Notes under the pieces: model-generated | What the model was told of the DNA's origin: nothing | The model's input: only the letters and a program-made list of their open reading frames with translations | Database searches by the model: none | Translations under genes and position numbers: made by a program | Shown: positions 10,969-20,857 of the stretch, piece by piece | Layout: the number at the start of each line of letters is the position of its first letter | Numbering within the stretch: the first letter of the stretch is position 1 | Assembly: GCA_016802295.1 (NCBI GenBank) | Contig: JAESIW010000179.1 | Location: 186,001-250,000 of the forward strand | Direction: 5' to 3' | DNA length: 64,000 nt | Origin: Brachionus rotundiformis | Lineage: Eukaryota > Rotifera > Eurotatoria > Ploima > Brachionidae

Positions 10969-12147
10969 ATGCTTTTTAAAATTAGGAAATTTTTTTTCGT
11001 GATTTTGCTTCTATCATTGATAATTCTGAGTGTCTATTTTAATATAACTTATGAATTTTATCAAGAAAAAACTAACATTTGCCAACCTATAAATAAAAAT
11101 GTCAAGCAGTTTTTGGTAGAAATCGATGGTCAAACATATCCAAAAATTATTCCTTCATTTTTCAATTCTTCTATAAATTTTCAATGTCTCAATTCAACCC
11201 AAACAAAACCAAAGCTTATTCTGTTATGGAATGAGTTTGGACCATGGAAAGACTACCTATATGGTATTGGAAAGAGGGAGCCTTTCATTAAGAGAAAGTG
11301 TCCTGTTACCAATTGTGAAATAACAAAGGATAGATCTCGTCTTGTTGAAAGTGATCTTGTCATTGTTCACATGAGAAGTAAATACTCAAAACTGCCATTG
11401 GAAAGGCCTCAAAAATCCAGAATGGTTTTTCTCATCACCGAGTCTCCAATTCACTCAAAAACATTCCATCCAAACTACAATGGTCTGTTCAATCTTACTG
11501 CAACCTACAACAAAGATTCGTTCTTTTCGCCTTACTACTACAGTAACATGGAATTCAAATGGGAGCTAAACGAACATTTCAATGATAAAAAAGACTTCAG
11601 TGAAGGAAAGACAAAGCTTGCTGTTATCTTGGCAACTAATTGCAGAGCTCATTCGAAAAGAATTGAATATGTGAGAGAAATGCAAAACTATTCAGAAAGA
11701 ATTGATATTTATGGTGGATGTGGAAAGAGTTGTAACATTCCTGGTGAGAATAGATTTTTGAGCAATGAATGCCGAGGTAGATTAAGCAAAGAGTATCTTT
11801 TTTTTCTTGCCTTTGAGAACAGTATGTGCAAAGAATACATAACTGAAAAGTTGTATGATACAGTTTTGTTTGACACAGTTCCAGTAGTTTACGGATATGG
11901 TCCATACGATCAGGTGATTCCACGTTCAGGTTACATAAATGCTCTTGACTTCAAAACACCAAAACAACTTGTGGACTATTTGCTTTACTTGGAGTCGAAC
12001 AAAACCGCTTACAATACATACTTCAAATGGAAAAAGTACATCAAAGTAACCAACCATCAATACAAGACTTTTTGTGACATGTGCATCAAGCTGAATTTGG
12101 AAAACTACTTCGGAATAGAAAAAGCTCAGGTCTTAAAAAATAAATAA
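10969..12147 (+). CDS. alpha-1,3-fucosyltransferase (GT10), Golgi type II membrane protein
   Basis: A single exon of 392 aa. The start is the first in-frame ATG at 10969 (MLFKIRKFFF); upstream in-frame sequence has only a TTG. Residues ~7-24 form a hydrophobic signal anchor, giving the type II Golgi topology of the family. A stem follows, then the catalytic domain. FNLTATYNKDS at ~174-184 corresponds to the family's FNWTMTYR-type motif. FLAFENSMCKEYITEKL at ~278-294 is the hallmark donor-binding motif, followed by VPVVYGYG and the SGYINALDF-type segment. Cysteines CGKSC and CDMC near the C-terminus suit the conserved disulfides. It should transfer fucose from GDP-fucose to N-acetylglucosamine of glycans. 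Whether it makes core alpha-1,3 or Lewis-type linkages cannot be told. Typical family length is 350-430 aa. An AATAAA signal lies at about 12269. Confidence 0.93.
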   Translation: MLFKIRKFFFVILLLSLIILSVYFNITYEFYQEKTNICQPINKNVKQFLVEIDGQTYPKIIPSFFNSSINFQCLNSTQTKPKLILLWNEFGPWKDYLYGIGKREPFIKRKCPVTNCEITKDRSRLVESDLVIVHMRSKYSKLPLERPQKSRMVFLITESPIHSKTFHPNYNGLFNLTATYNKDSFFSPYYYSNMEFKWELNEHFNDKKDFSEGKTKLAVILATNCRAHSKRIEYVREMQNYSERIDIYGGCGKSCNIPGENRFLSNECRGRLSKEYLFFLAFENSMCKEYITEKLYDTVLFDTVPVVYGYGPYDQVIPRSGYINALDFKTPKQLVDYLLYLESNKTAYNTYFKWKKYIKVTNHQYKTFCDMCIKLNLENYFGIEKAQVLKNK

Positions 12148-14245
12148 AAAAAAATTGCTGGGCTCCTCCAGTTATTGGCAAAGACAAGTCATTCTCATTC
12201 TATCCCATTAATTACACTCATAGATGTAAATTTTGTTGATTTTTTTTAATTATTCAATTTAGTTTTAAATAAATTATTGGAATGGTATCTTCAAATCGTT
12301 ATTGTGTAGTGCATTACATGTAAAATCACTCCTAAACTAAAAACTCGTTCCATTTTATCCGTTTGTTTCATCTTTAAGATAATATTCTAAATAAAATTGT
12401 TTTTATTTTATATGATTCGTACGAGCAATTTTAATTTTGCACATTAGACATTCCTTAATTTCGTAATTAATTTATCTTTTATTTGTTTAATTTGAAATAT
12501 TTAAATTTTTTTACATCTTTCAATTCTTATTATTCATTCATAATTATTCGGGTTTATTCTGACTCTACTACAAACTTGTGGCGCTGCGTTATAAGTTTGT
12601 AAATGTGCCACAATTTCTTCAGACAAACCTTTTGTGTACTCTAATATTAATTTCCTCGCTTGTGTGTCCGGATAGTTTACGGACATTATTTTTATATTTT
12701 TATTCACTTCTTTGACTTTCTTCTTAATTGATGGACTATGCTTATGGAGTTTTTTGACTGTAATAGGACGAGAACGACCTTTCGTTACAACTTTACCAGG
12801 AAAATTTGGAAACTCCGAATTATTACAATGCCATGAAAATGAATGTGTCAGAAACTTACGATTCAGGTCAAATTCAAAATAAAAAATTTGGAATTTTTCC
12901 AAATTTGATTTTTAATTTTAACAACTCTAATATTTTTAGATAATGCAGCAAATTTGACAGACATAAAATAGCCATAGATTAAAATAATAGCCAGAGATAA
13001 AAGACATGAATGATCTTTAAAAAACCTCATTTAAAATTTTTGCCAATTAATAATTTTTATATGATTGTAAGTACTTGTTTGATAGTTTTAGTTCCTTTGG
13101 TAAAGTGATACCAGCGCAGAAAATTAGCGCTTGGTCATTTAGGCTATTTCGGTCTTTATAAATTCAGTCTGACTATTTATTTATAAATTTGAGCCTTGAA
13201 GCTGTTGACTATCCTTGTTAGTATTGTTTCTTTTGATATTTTAATATTTAAGTTTATTCCACGGTTCAACAATTTATCTTTTATTTTCTAGTGTATCAAT
13301 TTGCTTGGAAAAATTTGAAGAGTCCTAATATTTAAATAGTATTAGGATAAAAAATCTAGATTTTTCAGGTAATATGTTTAAACTATAAAACCAAATCCAA
13401 ATGTTATTCATTTTTGCCTTAAATTTAACAGAATGACGAGTTTTTTATTTGAAAATTAAGATATCCAAATGAATGATTTTAGGAAAAAATTTTATAAAAA
13501 AAAAGAATCTTTTAATTATTATCTTTTCAAGTCTTTTTTAAAATTTTTGGCATCTTGATTTTTTCACAACTTAAAAAATACAAGAATTCTTAAGATAAGA
13601 AATTAAAGCTTTTATTAATTATTTCTTTTTTATTAAGATATTAAGATAATTTTTTATTTATAACATATCTTAATTGAAATAATAACAATTGGTGTTATTC
13701 TCTTTAAGATTTTTAAAAATATCTAGAATAAAAAACACAGGTCAAAAAATTTTAGTTTTTTGCGATTCTTTGAAAAATTTTGATGTATGCTGAATAAATT
13801 TTTTTTTGTTGTCCAGTCAGTCTTTATAATAATGAATGAGTGTGATACAGACATGTTGTATATTTTTTTAATCATTTGGATCAATAATTTGGTCTCAGTG
13901 TAGCATAATGAAATATATTTAGGAAAAATTTTAATAAGCTTAGATATTTTTTTAATGTTTTGATTTATATTTAAAATTGAGATAATGTCAACAAAACCAG
14001 ATATTAATGAACTTTAAAAAAATAACTTTTTATTTCAGTTGTTTTAATTATCTAAAAATATCAACTCTCACTTTAATTTTTTTTTTAAATTTATCAATAA
14101 CATTAAATAAAAAAAATTGAACATTTAAATTAAGTGATATTTACAAATAAATTTAAATATTTTTAAAATCATGCTTAAAATATTATTTTCTAAACGTTTA
14201 TCTGATGTATAAATTAAAGAAAAAAAGTAAGATTTTATCAATGAA
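12148..14245. other. intergenic region, fucosyltransferase to SLC26
   Basis: AT-rich, with one open stretch (12534-12902, minus strand) listed separately and a 65-bp dispersed repeat at 12850-12925. Nothing else recognisable. Confidence 0.6.
12534..12902 (-). CDS. unrecognised open reading stretch, possibly an exon or transposon remnant
   Basis: An open stretch of 122 codons ending in TAA near 12536. It has no ATG until codon 73 (MSVNYPDTQARKLILEY), and its first ~22 codons lie in a dispersed repeat shared with 9500-9560. The middle part is basic (RSRPITVKKLHKHSPSIKKK). The last 50 codons look compositionally like real protein. A GTAAGT donor-like site sits inside the upstream part. I do not recognise a family. 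It could be a terminal exon of an unseen minus-strand gene or a piece of a mobile element. Confidence 0.3.
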   Translation of the reverse strand: MEKFQIFYFEFDLNRKFLTHSFSWHCNNSEFPNFPGKVVTKGRSRPITVKKLHKHSPSIKKKVKEVNKNIKIMSVNYPDTQARKLILEYTKGLSEEIVAHLQTYNAAPQVCSRVRINPNNYE

Positions 14246-17200
14246 ATGGATTTATTGCCACAAATATCGGATGACCAAGGCGAGATACAAATCGTAAGAC
14301 CTGTATACAATTATGCCAAATTTAAACAGAATCATCAAGCAAGCAACTTCAAAGGGTTTATGTTTTTGCTAACAGTCAAAAAAATGTTTCTCAAGAATTG
14401 TGCACCTGGAAAAAAATGTCTGATTCAAAATGTTCTAAATCGATTGCCTATTTTAACTTGGCTAAAGGAATACAATTTTAGAGAAACCTTTTTTGCTGAT
14501 TTGTTTGCTGGCTTAACAGCTGGTATAATGCATATACCACAAGGAATGGGCTATGCTTTTTTAGCCACTCTGCCTCCCATCAATGGTCTTTACACTTCTT
14601 TCTTTCCAGCTTTGGCCTACTTTTTCCTAGGTACTTCGAAACAAATATCACTTGGAACATTTGCCATACCATCCCTGCTTACTGGTTCTATGATTACAAG
14701 ACTAGAAGATAAATATGTTCCTCCAGAAAGATTTAACAGGACATTAAATGAAATTTCTGGTGAATTAGATGCATCTAGCTTTCTGAGTGAAGACAGAGAT
14801 CAGGCTAGAGTTTTGATCGCAATGGCTTCCGCCTTCTGGATTGGAATAACTCATTTGGTCATGTTTATTTTCAATCTTGGATTTGTTACTTCCTTTTTGA
14901 GTGAACCAATGATCAATGGGTTTTTAACAGGTACCTTAAACTAATTAATCTAGAATATTACAAGAATTTTTCATGAATCAGGTAGTGCAATTCATGTTTT
15001 AACTGCCCAGATTAAGTCAATCTTAGGAATTTCTCTCCAAAGTTATTCAGGAGCTTTCCAACTTCCTCTAGTAGGATTTTAATTAATTTTTTTAAAATTT
15101 TTTTTCTAAATTCTTTAAGACATGGTACAGCATGATCTACAATATTGCAAAATTAAATATTGCCTCGGTCATAATTGCAGTTGTTTGCATTGGAGTTTTA
15201 TTCGCAGTGAAAATTTTTATAAATGATAAATTTTCTCATAAACTTAAAGGTAAGTATACTTTTTTGGTAGGAATAAAAATAGTATATTCAAAAATTAAAT
15301 TATTCATTTATTCATGTATACAAATATATTTATACAATACTTTTCAATTTTACAATGGTTGTACTGGAGAAAAAATCCTAGCCATGTTAAAAGATTCTTA
15401 CACGAAGCAAGGAGGAATTAATAAAGGTCTATCAATTTAAAAAATATAAGAAATCACAGTAACTGTTTTTTTTTAATTTATTATTATCTAATTAATGGCA
15501 TGTAATTATTAGTTATGTTATTAATATTGAAATAAGAAACAAAATTACTGAACTAAGAAACAAATGTATTTTTTTATTTCTAATATAATAAAAAAGGTAC
15601 ATAAATAAAAAATTAATACAATTTATATCAAATTAGAGCAAAAAAGATTAAATATCAACTATAAAGCTTTAAACGAATTGTACATTTTGTACATTGATAC
15701 CAAATGGCATCGCCAGGCAAATTCTCTGTGGCTCGTTTACAGGTCCAATCGTTATCGGCAAAAGTCATAGCTAGATTTCCTTGAGCTGATTCTAAGTTAC
15801 GAAAACTACAGAAAGGGAGGTAAACTTTTCCTTTTCCTCTAGTTTTTTTCGCTTGTTCTGGACTCATCTTGGCTTAAGTTGTTTGGGATTTCGATTAAAG
15901 ACTTTTTGGATATAGTGAATATTGTCTAGCTCAATAATTTCCTTTATGTATAACACCAATAAACTCATCTTGTCGGAATCAGCTTTAGAAGGTCTTTAAT
16001 TAATTATTGAAACAAAGTTTTTTTAGATAAATATTTGTTTCTATTAGATCAATTTAGCTGTCAAAGAAATAAAACAGTTACTAAGTTAATCATATTTGAC
16101 ATTATTTAATTTAATTGTACTAACAAAAAATATTTGACCCTAACATCAGTATTTTTGTTCTAGGATGGGAATATCTCTATATAATTTAAATAGATAATTA
16201 AAAAAAAATTAATTGTTAATAAATTGGAATTTTTTATTTCAAGATAACAATGGCTAGAATAAATCTGGCAATGTAAATATTGAAGTCGCTTAAAAATAAA
16301 ATTGAATAAAGAAGATAACTAATTATTTAGATTTCGCAAAATAATTGGATATTTTAACAAGTTAAATTACCGTAATGCCTTGCCCCCTAATGCGGCACTT
16401 ATTTTCAGAATTCTGGATTTTAATGCATGCATTTAACCCACTTTTTTTTCCAGATACGCTTCGACTAAAAATGCTGCAGTTAATGTCAAAATTTTGGTAA
16501 AAATGCCGCATTAAATAGGTAAAAAATAATAAAAATTTTTTATTATTAATTTTAATTTTTTTTATTTTTTAATTTTGATTATTTTTAAATATTTTTTACA
16601 TATTTAATGCGGCATTTTTACCAAAATTTTGACATTAACTGCAGCATTTTCAGTCGAAGCGTATCTGGAAAAAAAAGTGGGTTAAATGCATGCATTAAAA
16701 TCCAGAATTCTGGTTTAAAGTGCAATGCATTAGGGGGCAAGGCATTACGGTATTATTATTCAAAAGGTTAAGAAATGATACGAAAGCTAGAGCATTCTTA
16801 CAGCCCAAAAGTTCAAGTGGTTATTATTGTAAAGTTTAGTTATTTGTTTTTATTAGAAGAGGGTTTATCAAGTTAAAATTGAATCCAGATATTGGATAAC
16901 TGAGATTCGCTTTATGCTTAAGAATATGGTGAGACTGACAAGTTCAACTTAAAGATTATATTTAAAAATAAAAATTATATTACAAAAAACTGATAGTTTT
17001 TAATTAGTAAAATATGTCTAATTGAATGTTAAAAAACAATCAAAGATTTTTTTTAATTAAAAGTTAAGCTTTAAAATTTTAATTTTAATTTTTCCTTGAC
17101 CAAGTTGATTTAAGAGATCCATTGTTTGTAATGCTTTCTGGAGATTTAGCATTTCCTCAAAATATTTAAAATAAATATGAAAACTTTATGATCGCGTTAA

Positions 17201-19351
17201 TTTGCTTTGTGGCAAACTTGTAAATTTCTTTTTTATAAGATACTACTTTATTTCCTGAATATACATTTTTGATATTCTTAAATTCCTATTCAATTTTACA
17301 AAAAATATAATGGACTAAATTGAATTTTATTTCTTGTTTGTTAAATATAAAAATTGTCAATAAAGTTTTTAATATTTTTTGTTCGTAATAAGTTTTCTAG
17401 CCCATAAGTTTGAAATTTACCAAAATAAAAAATGGACCTAATTTTTTTTTTTAAGTTCCAATTCCAATTGAACTTTTAGTGGTAAATTTGAGTTTATTTT
17501 AAAATTTTTATAAAATTATCACATCATCAAGGTCATATTTGGTACATTAGTTTCTTATTTGGGAAATTTTAACCAAAATTTTGGCATTAAAATCATCGGT
17601 CCCATTCAATCAGGGTAGATAATTTAATAATTTATATTTATATAAATAATTTAAAACAATTTTAAAATAGCTTTCCTCCACCGCGACTTCCTCCTCTTTT
17701 GATATTTAAAGACATAATGGTCGACTGTTTTATAATAGCAATTATTACCTTTGTCAGCAACTTTTCTCTTTGTGACACATTTTCAAAAATGCATAGATAC
17801 AAGATAAATACTAACCAAGAGTTATTGGCTTATGGAACGAGCAATGTATTTGGCTCTTTCTTTTCATGCTATGTAGGTGCTGGGTCGTTAAGCCGGTCTT
17901 TGGTACAAAATAATGCCGGTGCTCGGACACAATTGGCTTCATTGTTCTCATGTATGCTTGTTGGTATGGTCCTACTTTTGATAGCTCCACTGCTCAAAGA
18001 CTTGCCACGTGTTTGCCTTGCTTCCATCGTTCTTGTAGCTTTGCAAGGTTTGCTTAAAAAAATCACTGAGTTGTCATTTTATTGGAAAGTTAGCAAAAAT
18101 GAGTTTGTATAAATTTCAAAATTAAATTTTTAACTTTATTTTAATCGTTACCTAATTAAGTACCAATTTTTGATTACATTTTTGGCGACTGTTTTTTTGA
18201 ATGTTGACTACGGTCTTGGAGTAGGTGTATTGTATTATCTTTTAATGCATTTAATAAGATCAATAGAGCCTTATTCAACAAGGCTGGGAAACATACCAGG
18301 CACAGAGCTATACAAAGATGTTAAAATATACAAACAAGTAAGTTACTCGATCAATTCTATCTTTCTTTATTAGAAATTTAAAAATAATTTTTAAATAAAA
18401 GTATAAATCAAAACAAATAAAATATTAAAAAAGGAATTAAAATTAATTTTTTAGCTATAATTGATAAAATAATTTTAGCTTGTTGATTTTAATTCAAATC
18501 TACAGATAAATAATTAAGCTTTTATTTATCTGTGGATTTGAATTATATTAATAAAGAAACGTGTTTATTATTTTAAATATATATTAGTTTTAATTCCTTA
18601 ATGACTTAGAAATTATTAATTATTGATTGAGATATATCTATTTTTATGAATTACACGGAAAATTAAATTTTCTAGGCAAAAGAAATCGATCAGATAAGAA
18701 TAGTTCGAGTTCAGTGCGAACTGCATGCTTCAAATTCCAAAAGGTTTTTAAATCTTGTCTATCAATCGACCCAAACCAAACCGGATGAATATCTGCAAAT
18801 ATATAAAAAAAATACGGAAATTTTGAAAAAAAAACTTAACTCTGAAAAATCACTTCTGGCAAGGTTTAGAAATAACAAAAAGACAGCTGAAAATGATAAA
18901 AAACATGGACAAGTAGCTTTGGAAATGAGCGAAGAAAAGTTAAACGAAACCAAAGAGACATTGATGCCAATACCAAGTTTCAAGTATCTTGTCATTGATT
19001 GTTCTTCTTTTATATTTATTGACTCAGTCGGAGCAAAAGCCATCAAAAAAGTAATTTTAAAAATGATAGAACTTATAAAAAAATTTAAATTTTACACAAA
19101 AAGCTAATTTCTCAGTACAAAGAAATTGGAGTAAGTGTTCTTCTGGCAGAGTGTAATGGTACTAGTTTTAAAATTAAATTTAATTTAAAAATAAAATTCT
19201 ATTGTTCTGTATAGACGCATTTATTGATCGACTAAAGCGTATGGAGTCTGCTAGTTCGAATGGTAACAGCGCCGGATTTTATGACGAGAACTTAATTTAT
19301 CTTTCGATAAACGATGCAGTGATCAATTGCCTAAAAAATTTAAATTTTTAA
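14246..19351 (+). CDS. SLC26 family anion transporter, ten exons
   Basis: Exons 14246-14930, 14982-15070, 15120-15249, 17456-17481, 17532-17614, 17671-18106, 18161-18337, 18676-19050, 19104-19158 and 19215-19351 give 2,193 nt and 730 aa with all phases consistent. The transport domain shows IPQGMGYAFLATLPPINGLY (the SLC26 sulfate-transporter signature region), GFLTGSAIHVLTAQIK, VPIPIELLV and GFPPPRLP, then the conserved FLNVDYGLGVGVLYYLL helix. The C-terminal STAS domain is split by a charged Lys/Glu-rich insertion (~residues 570-620). It resumes with YLVIDCSSFIFIDSVGAKAI and YKEIGVSVLLAECN, and ends SINDAV. The protein should exchange anions such as sulfate, chloride or bicarbonate; substrate cannot be read from sequence. 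Exon 4 is a 26-nt microexon. Introns are 49-56 nt except introns 3 (2.2 kb) and 7 (338 nt). The nearby upstream ATG at 14241 is in another frame. Confidence 0.95.
15655..15867 (-). CDS. small Cys-containing ORF in SLC26 intron, possible zinc-finger fragment
   Basis: It runs from ATG at 15867 to a stop at 15655, 70 aa. It is more GC-rich than the intron around it. The C-terminal part, WTCKRATENLPGDAIWYQC followed by TKCTIRLKLYS, has the loose W-C..W.C..C spacing seen in FLYWCH-type fingers of MULE transposons. The match is weak. It may be a nested gene, a retro-inserted exon or transposon debris. Confidence 0.35.
   Translation of the reverse strand: MSPEQAKKTRGKGKVYLPFCSFRNLESAQGNLAMTFADNDWTCKRATENLPGDAIWYQCTKCTIRLKLYS
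16370..16750. mobile_element. TA-flanked long-inverted-repeat element (381 bp), CCGTAA termini
   Basis: Left arm starting CCGTAATGCCTTGCCCCCTA and right arm are inverted copies for ~155 bp with few mismatches. TA dinucleotides flank both ends (16368-16369 and 16751-16752), consistent with Tc1/mariner/pogo-type TA duplication. It has no coding capacity and shares its terminal hexamer CCGTAA with the element at 36743-37490. Confidence 0.8.
17456..17481 (+). CDS. SLC26 microexon 4 (26 nt)
   Basis: It codes for VPIPIELLV across its junctions, the conserved loop before the next transmembrane helix. The acceptor is TTTTTTAAG and the donor GTAAAT. The following intron is only 50 nt. Skipping it would shift the frame, so it must be constitutively included for a full-length transporter. 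Confidence 0.85.
18491..18544. repeat. 23-bp-arm hairpin in SLC26 intron 7
   Basis: Arms 18491-18513 and 18522-18544 (AATTCAAATCTACAGATAAA core) pair with one mismatch around an 8-nt loop. It lies in intron 7 (18338-18675), 132 bp before the exon 8 acceptor. Confidence 0.75.
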
Positions 19352-19380
19352 GTTAAATTAGAGCGCTTTAAATCTTAGCT

Positions 19381-19398
19381 TTTATTTTGAAAAATAAA
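19381..19398. terminator. facing polyadenylation signals of two convergent genes
   Basis: AATAAA on the plus strand (19393-19398) follows the SLC26 stop by ~40 bp. Its complement TTTATT (19381-19386) gives AATAAA on the minus strand for the gene ending at 19431. The stop codons are only 79 bp apart, so the two mRNA 3' ends must overlap or abut. Confidence 0.6.
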
Positions 19399-19430
19399 CT
19401 TTGAAACAATATTTTATTATTTTAAATTTT

Positions 19431-20479
19431 TTATGAGCTTGATGAATTATTTAGATCCAAGTTAACCAATTTTATTTTGTCCAATATATTGATAACAATA
19501 TTTTGGTCAAAATAATTGTCAAATTTAATTCTCAAATTTATCCAATTTCGATAATTTTTTTTCATAAACTTTTTCATATCTGTAAAAACTAGCTTTTTGG
19601 TGTTAATGAGTTTTGAAATGTCATAGAAATACTGTTCTATGGTCAAAACCTGGTTACCATCGGCATACTTCTGACATATTTTTAAAAAGTTCTTCATCGA
19701 TTCCTGGTTTATATTCTGGTAAAAAATCTCCAAAAAATCAATGAATACGCAAACTTAAATTAAAAAAAAAATATTATTAATCATTTATATTTTAATATGA
19801 GCAATTTACTGAATATTTTATGAAATAAATTTATATCAATTTTTGAATCTTGGTCGTTAAATGAATAAAAAAAAGCTTTGAAAAAATTATCTGTAACAAG
19901 TTTGTAGTTTAAGGCTGTTAACCAAGTGGCTACTGTCCCAAAATTGTTGAAAATTTTTAATTTTGAAAAGAGTAAATTTCCTAAAAATTGATAATTTTTA
20001 ACAAGATAATGCAACGAGCTGATAGCAAGACTACGAAATTGACTCATATGGACCTCAGTTTGCTCGCAAAAGCCGACCAGAGACCAATCTTCAGCGTTTT
20101 TGTCAATCAGGCCTGTGAGAATATCCAAACATATCAAGTTATCCTGTGGCATTTTAATCGTTTGCTCAATTGCCAGACTTACCTTTTTGTAATCGAAAAT
20201 TCTGCGCAAAATTTTCTCCAAAAAAGCACTTTTGTTCCAACTTATGGCATTGTCCTGTACCATAACGTTGACAAAAGCATCAAATTTCTCATTATCGTTT
20301 AAATTATTTAACTTTTGAATTTTTTTTGAATTATTTAAAATTTTTTCTATTTCCAAAGTTCGATTTGGTTCGTTCAATTTAGACGAATCCAATACTCTTC
20401 GCAATTTTGGTTCGCGTACTTTTTTCCATAGATTCATTTTCAATCTTTTAATTTTAATTTTGGGAAAAAGATTAATCAT
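19431..20479 (-). CDS. unrecognised protein, two exons (330 aa)
   Basis: Exon 1 is 19810-20479 and exon 2 is 19431-19753 (donor A/GTAAAT, acceptor TTTAAG, phase 1), giving 330 aa. Starts are possible at 20479 (MINLFPK) or 20437 (MNLWKKVREP). The sequence is Lys/Asn/Leu/Ile-rich with amphipathic helical texture (ILNNSKKIQKLNNLNDNEKF, FLEKILRRIFDYKK, LAISSLHYLVKNYQFLGNLL). It suggests an all-alpha, HEAT/ARM-like or similar solenoid. There is no signal peptide and no membrane span. I do not recognise the family. It is head to head with the MLLE mini-gene (~160 bp apart) and tail to tail with SLC26. The compact placement and consistent frames support a real gene. Confidence 0.7.
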
Positions 20480-20597
20480 AGACCAACTTAGCTACCAATT
20501 TATGTTTCCATGATAGAATTTGACTAAAATTTAGTCGGATGGTTTTTTCAAATTATTCATAAAATAGTTAAAATTTTTCAGCTTGATTGAGTTTAAG

Positions 20598-20604
20598 TAT
20601 AAAA
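20598..20604 (+). promoter_or_regulatory. TATA-like box before the MLLE mini-gene
   Basis: TATAAAA sits 32 bp upstream of the ATG at 20636, in the short region shared with the divergent minus-strand gene. A TTTTTTTAG acceptor-like site ends 2 nt before the ATG, so spliced-leader trans-splicing is an alternative way to make the 5' end. Confidence 0.4.
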
Positions 20605-20635
20605 GAAATGAATATGGTTGTTTATTTTTTTAGGT

Positions 20636-20857
20636 ATGGAAGATTGGACTGAGGAAAAAATTCTGCTCAATTTGTCACTGTATCCACTCATTAAAGATAA
20701 TTATCCTAAATTTTCAACAGAAATTGCTTACCAATTGCTCAATATGCACGATGAGGAGATTCAGTTTATGCTCACAAATCGAGTCTATTTAAACAAAAAA
20801 ATATCCGATTCTATCTTAAATTTACTTGCTCAAAAAGTTAAACCGATGAATCACTAA
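20636..20857 (+). CDS. stand-alone MLLE (PABC-like) domain mini-protein
   Basis: It is 73 aa from the ATG at 20636 (MEDWTEEKILLNLSLYPLI). Almost the whole protein aligns by eye with the C-terminal MLLE domain of the PABPC encoded at 4183-7342. Here LYPLIKDNYPKFSTEIAYQLL and EEIQFMLTNR..L parallel LYPLIHSMHPDWAGKITGMLL and AELLHMLESRESL there. The signature KITGMLLE has become EIAYQLLN, losing the Gly. MLLE domains bind PAM2 peptides of proteins such as Paip, Tob and GW182. A free domain could compete with PABPC, or bind something else. No other domain or signal peptide is present. It may be a final exon of a spliced or trans-spliced gene, since a T-rich AG acceptor ends 2 nt before the ATG. 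Confidence 0.65.
   Translation: MEDWTEEKILLNLSLYPLIKDNYPKFSTEIAYQLLNMHDEEIQFMLTNRVYLNKKISDSILNLLAQKVKPMNH

Larger units (their letters stand above)
15250..17455 (+). other. SLC26 intron 3 with insertions
   Basis: The 2.2-kb intron is bounded by GTAAGT and TTTTTTAAG. It contains an antisense 70-codon ORF (15655-15867) and a TA-flanked inverted-repeat element (16370-16750). The ORF at 15132-15440 is exon 3 read through into the intron. Confidence 0.85.

Noticed and set aside
10969..12147. Upstream TTG start at 10927 for the fucosyltransferase
   Set aside because: The ATG at 10969 places a proper signal anchor at the N-terminus; the extra 14 residues have no support.
19988..20302. Plus-strand ORF opposite the unknown helical protein
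   Set aside because: The minus-strand two-exon model has consistent splice sites, a start and a stop. The plus frame shows no family features.
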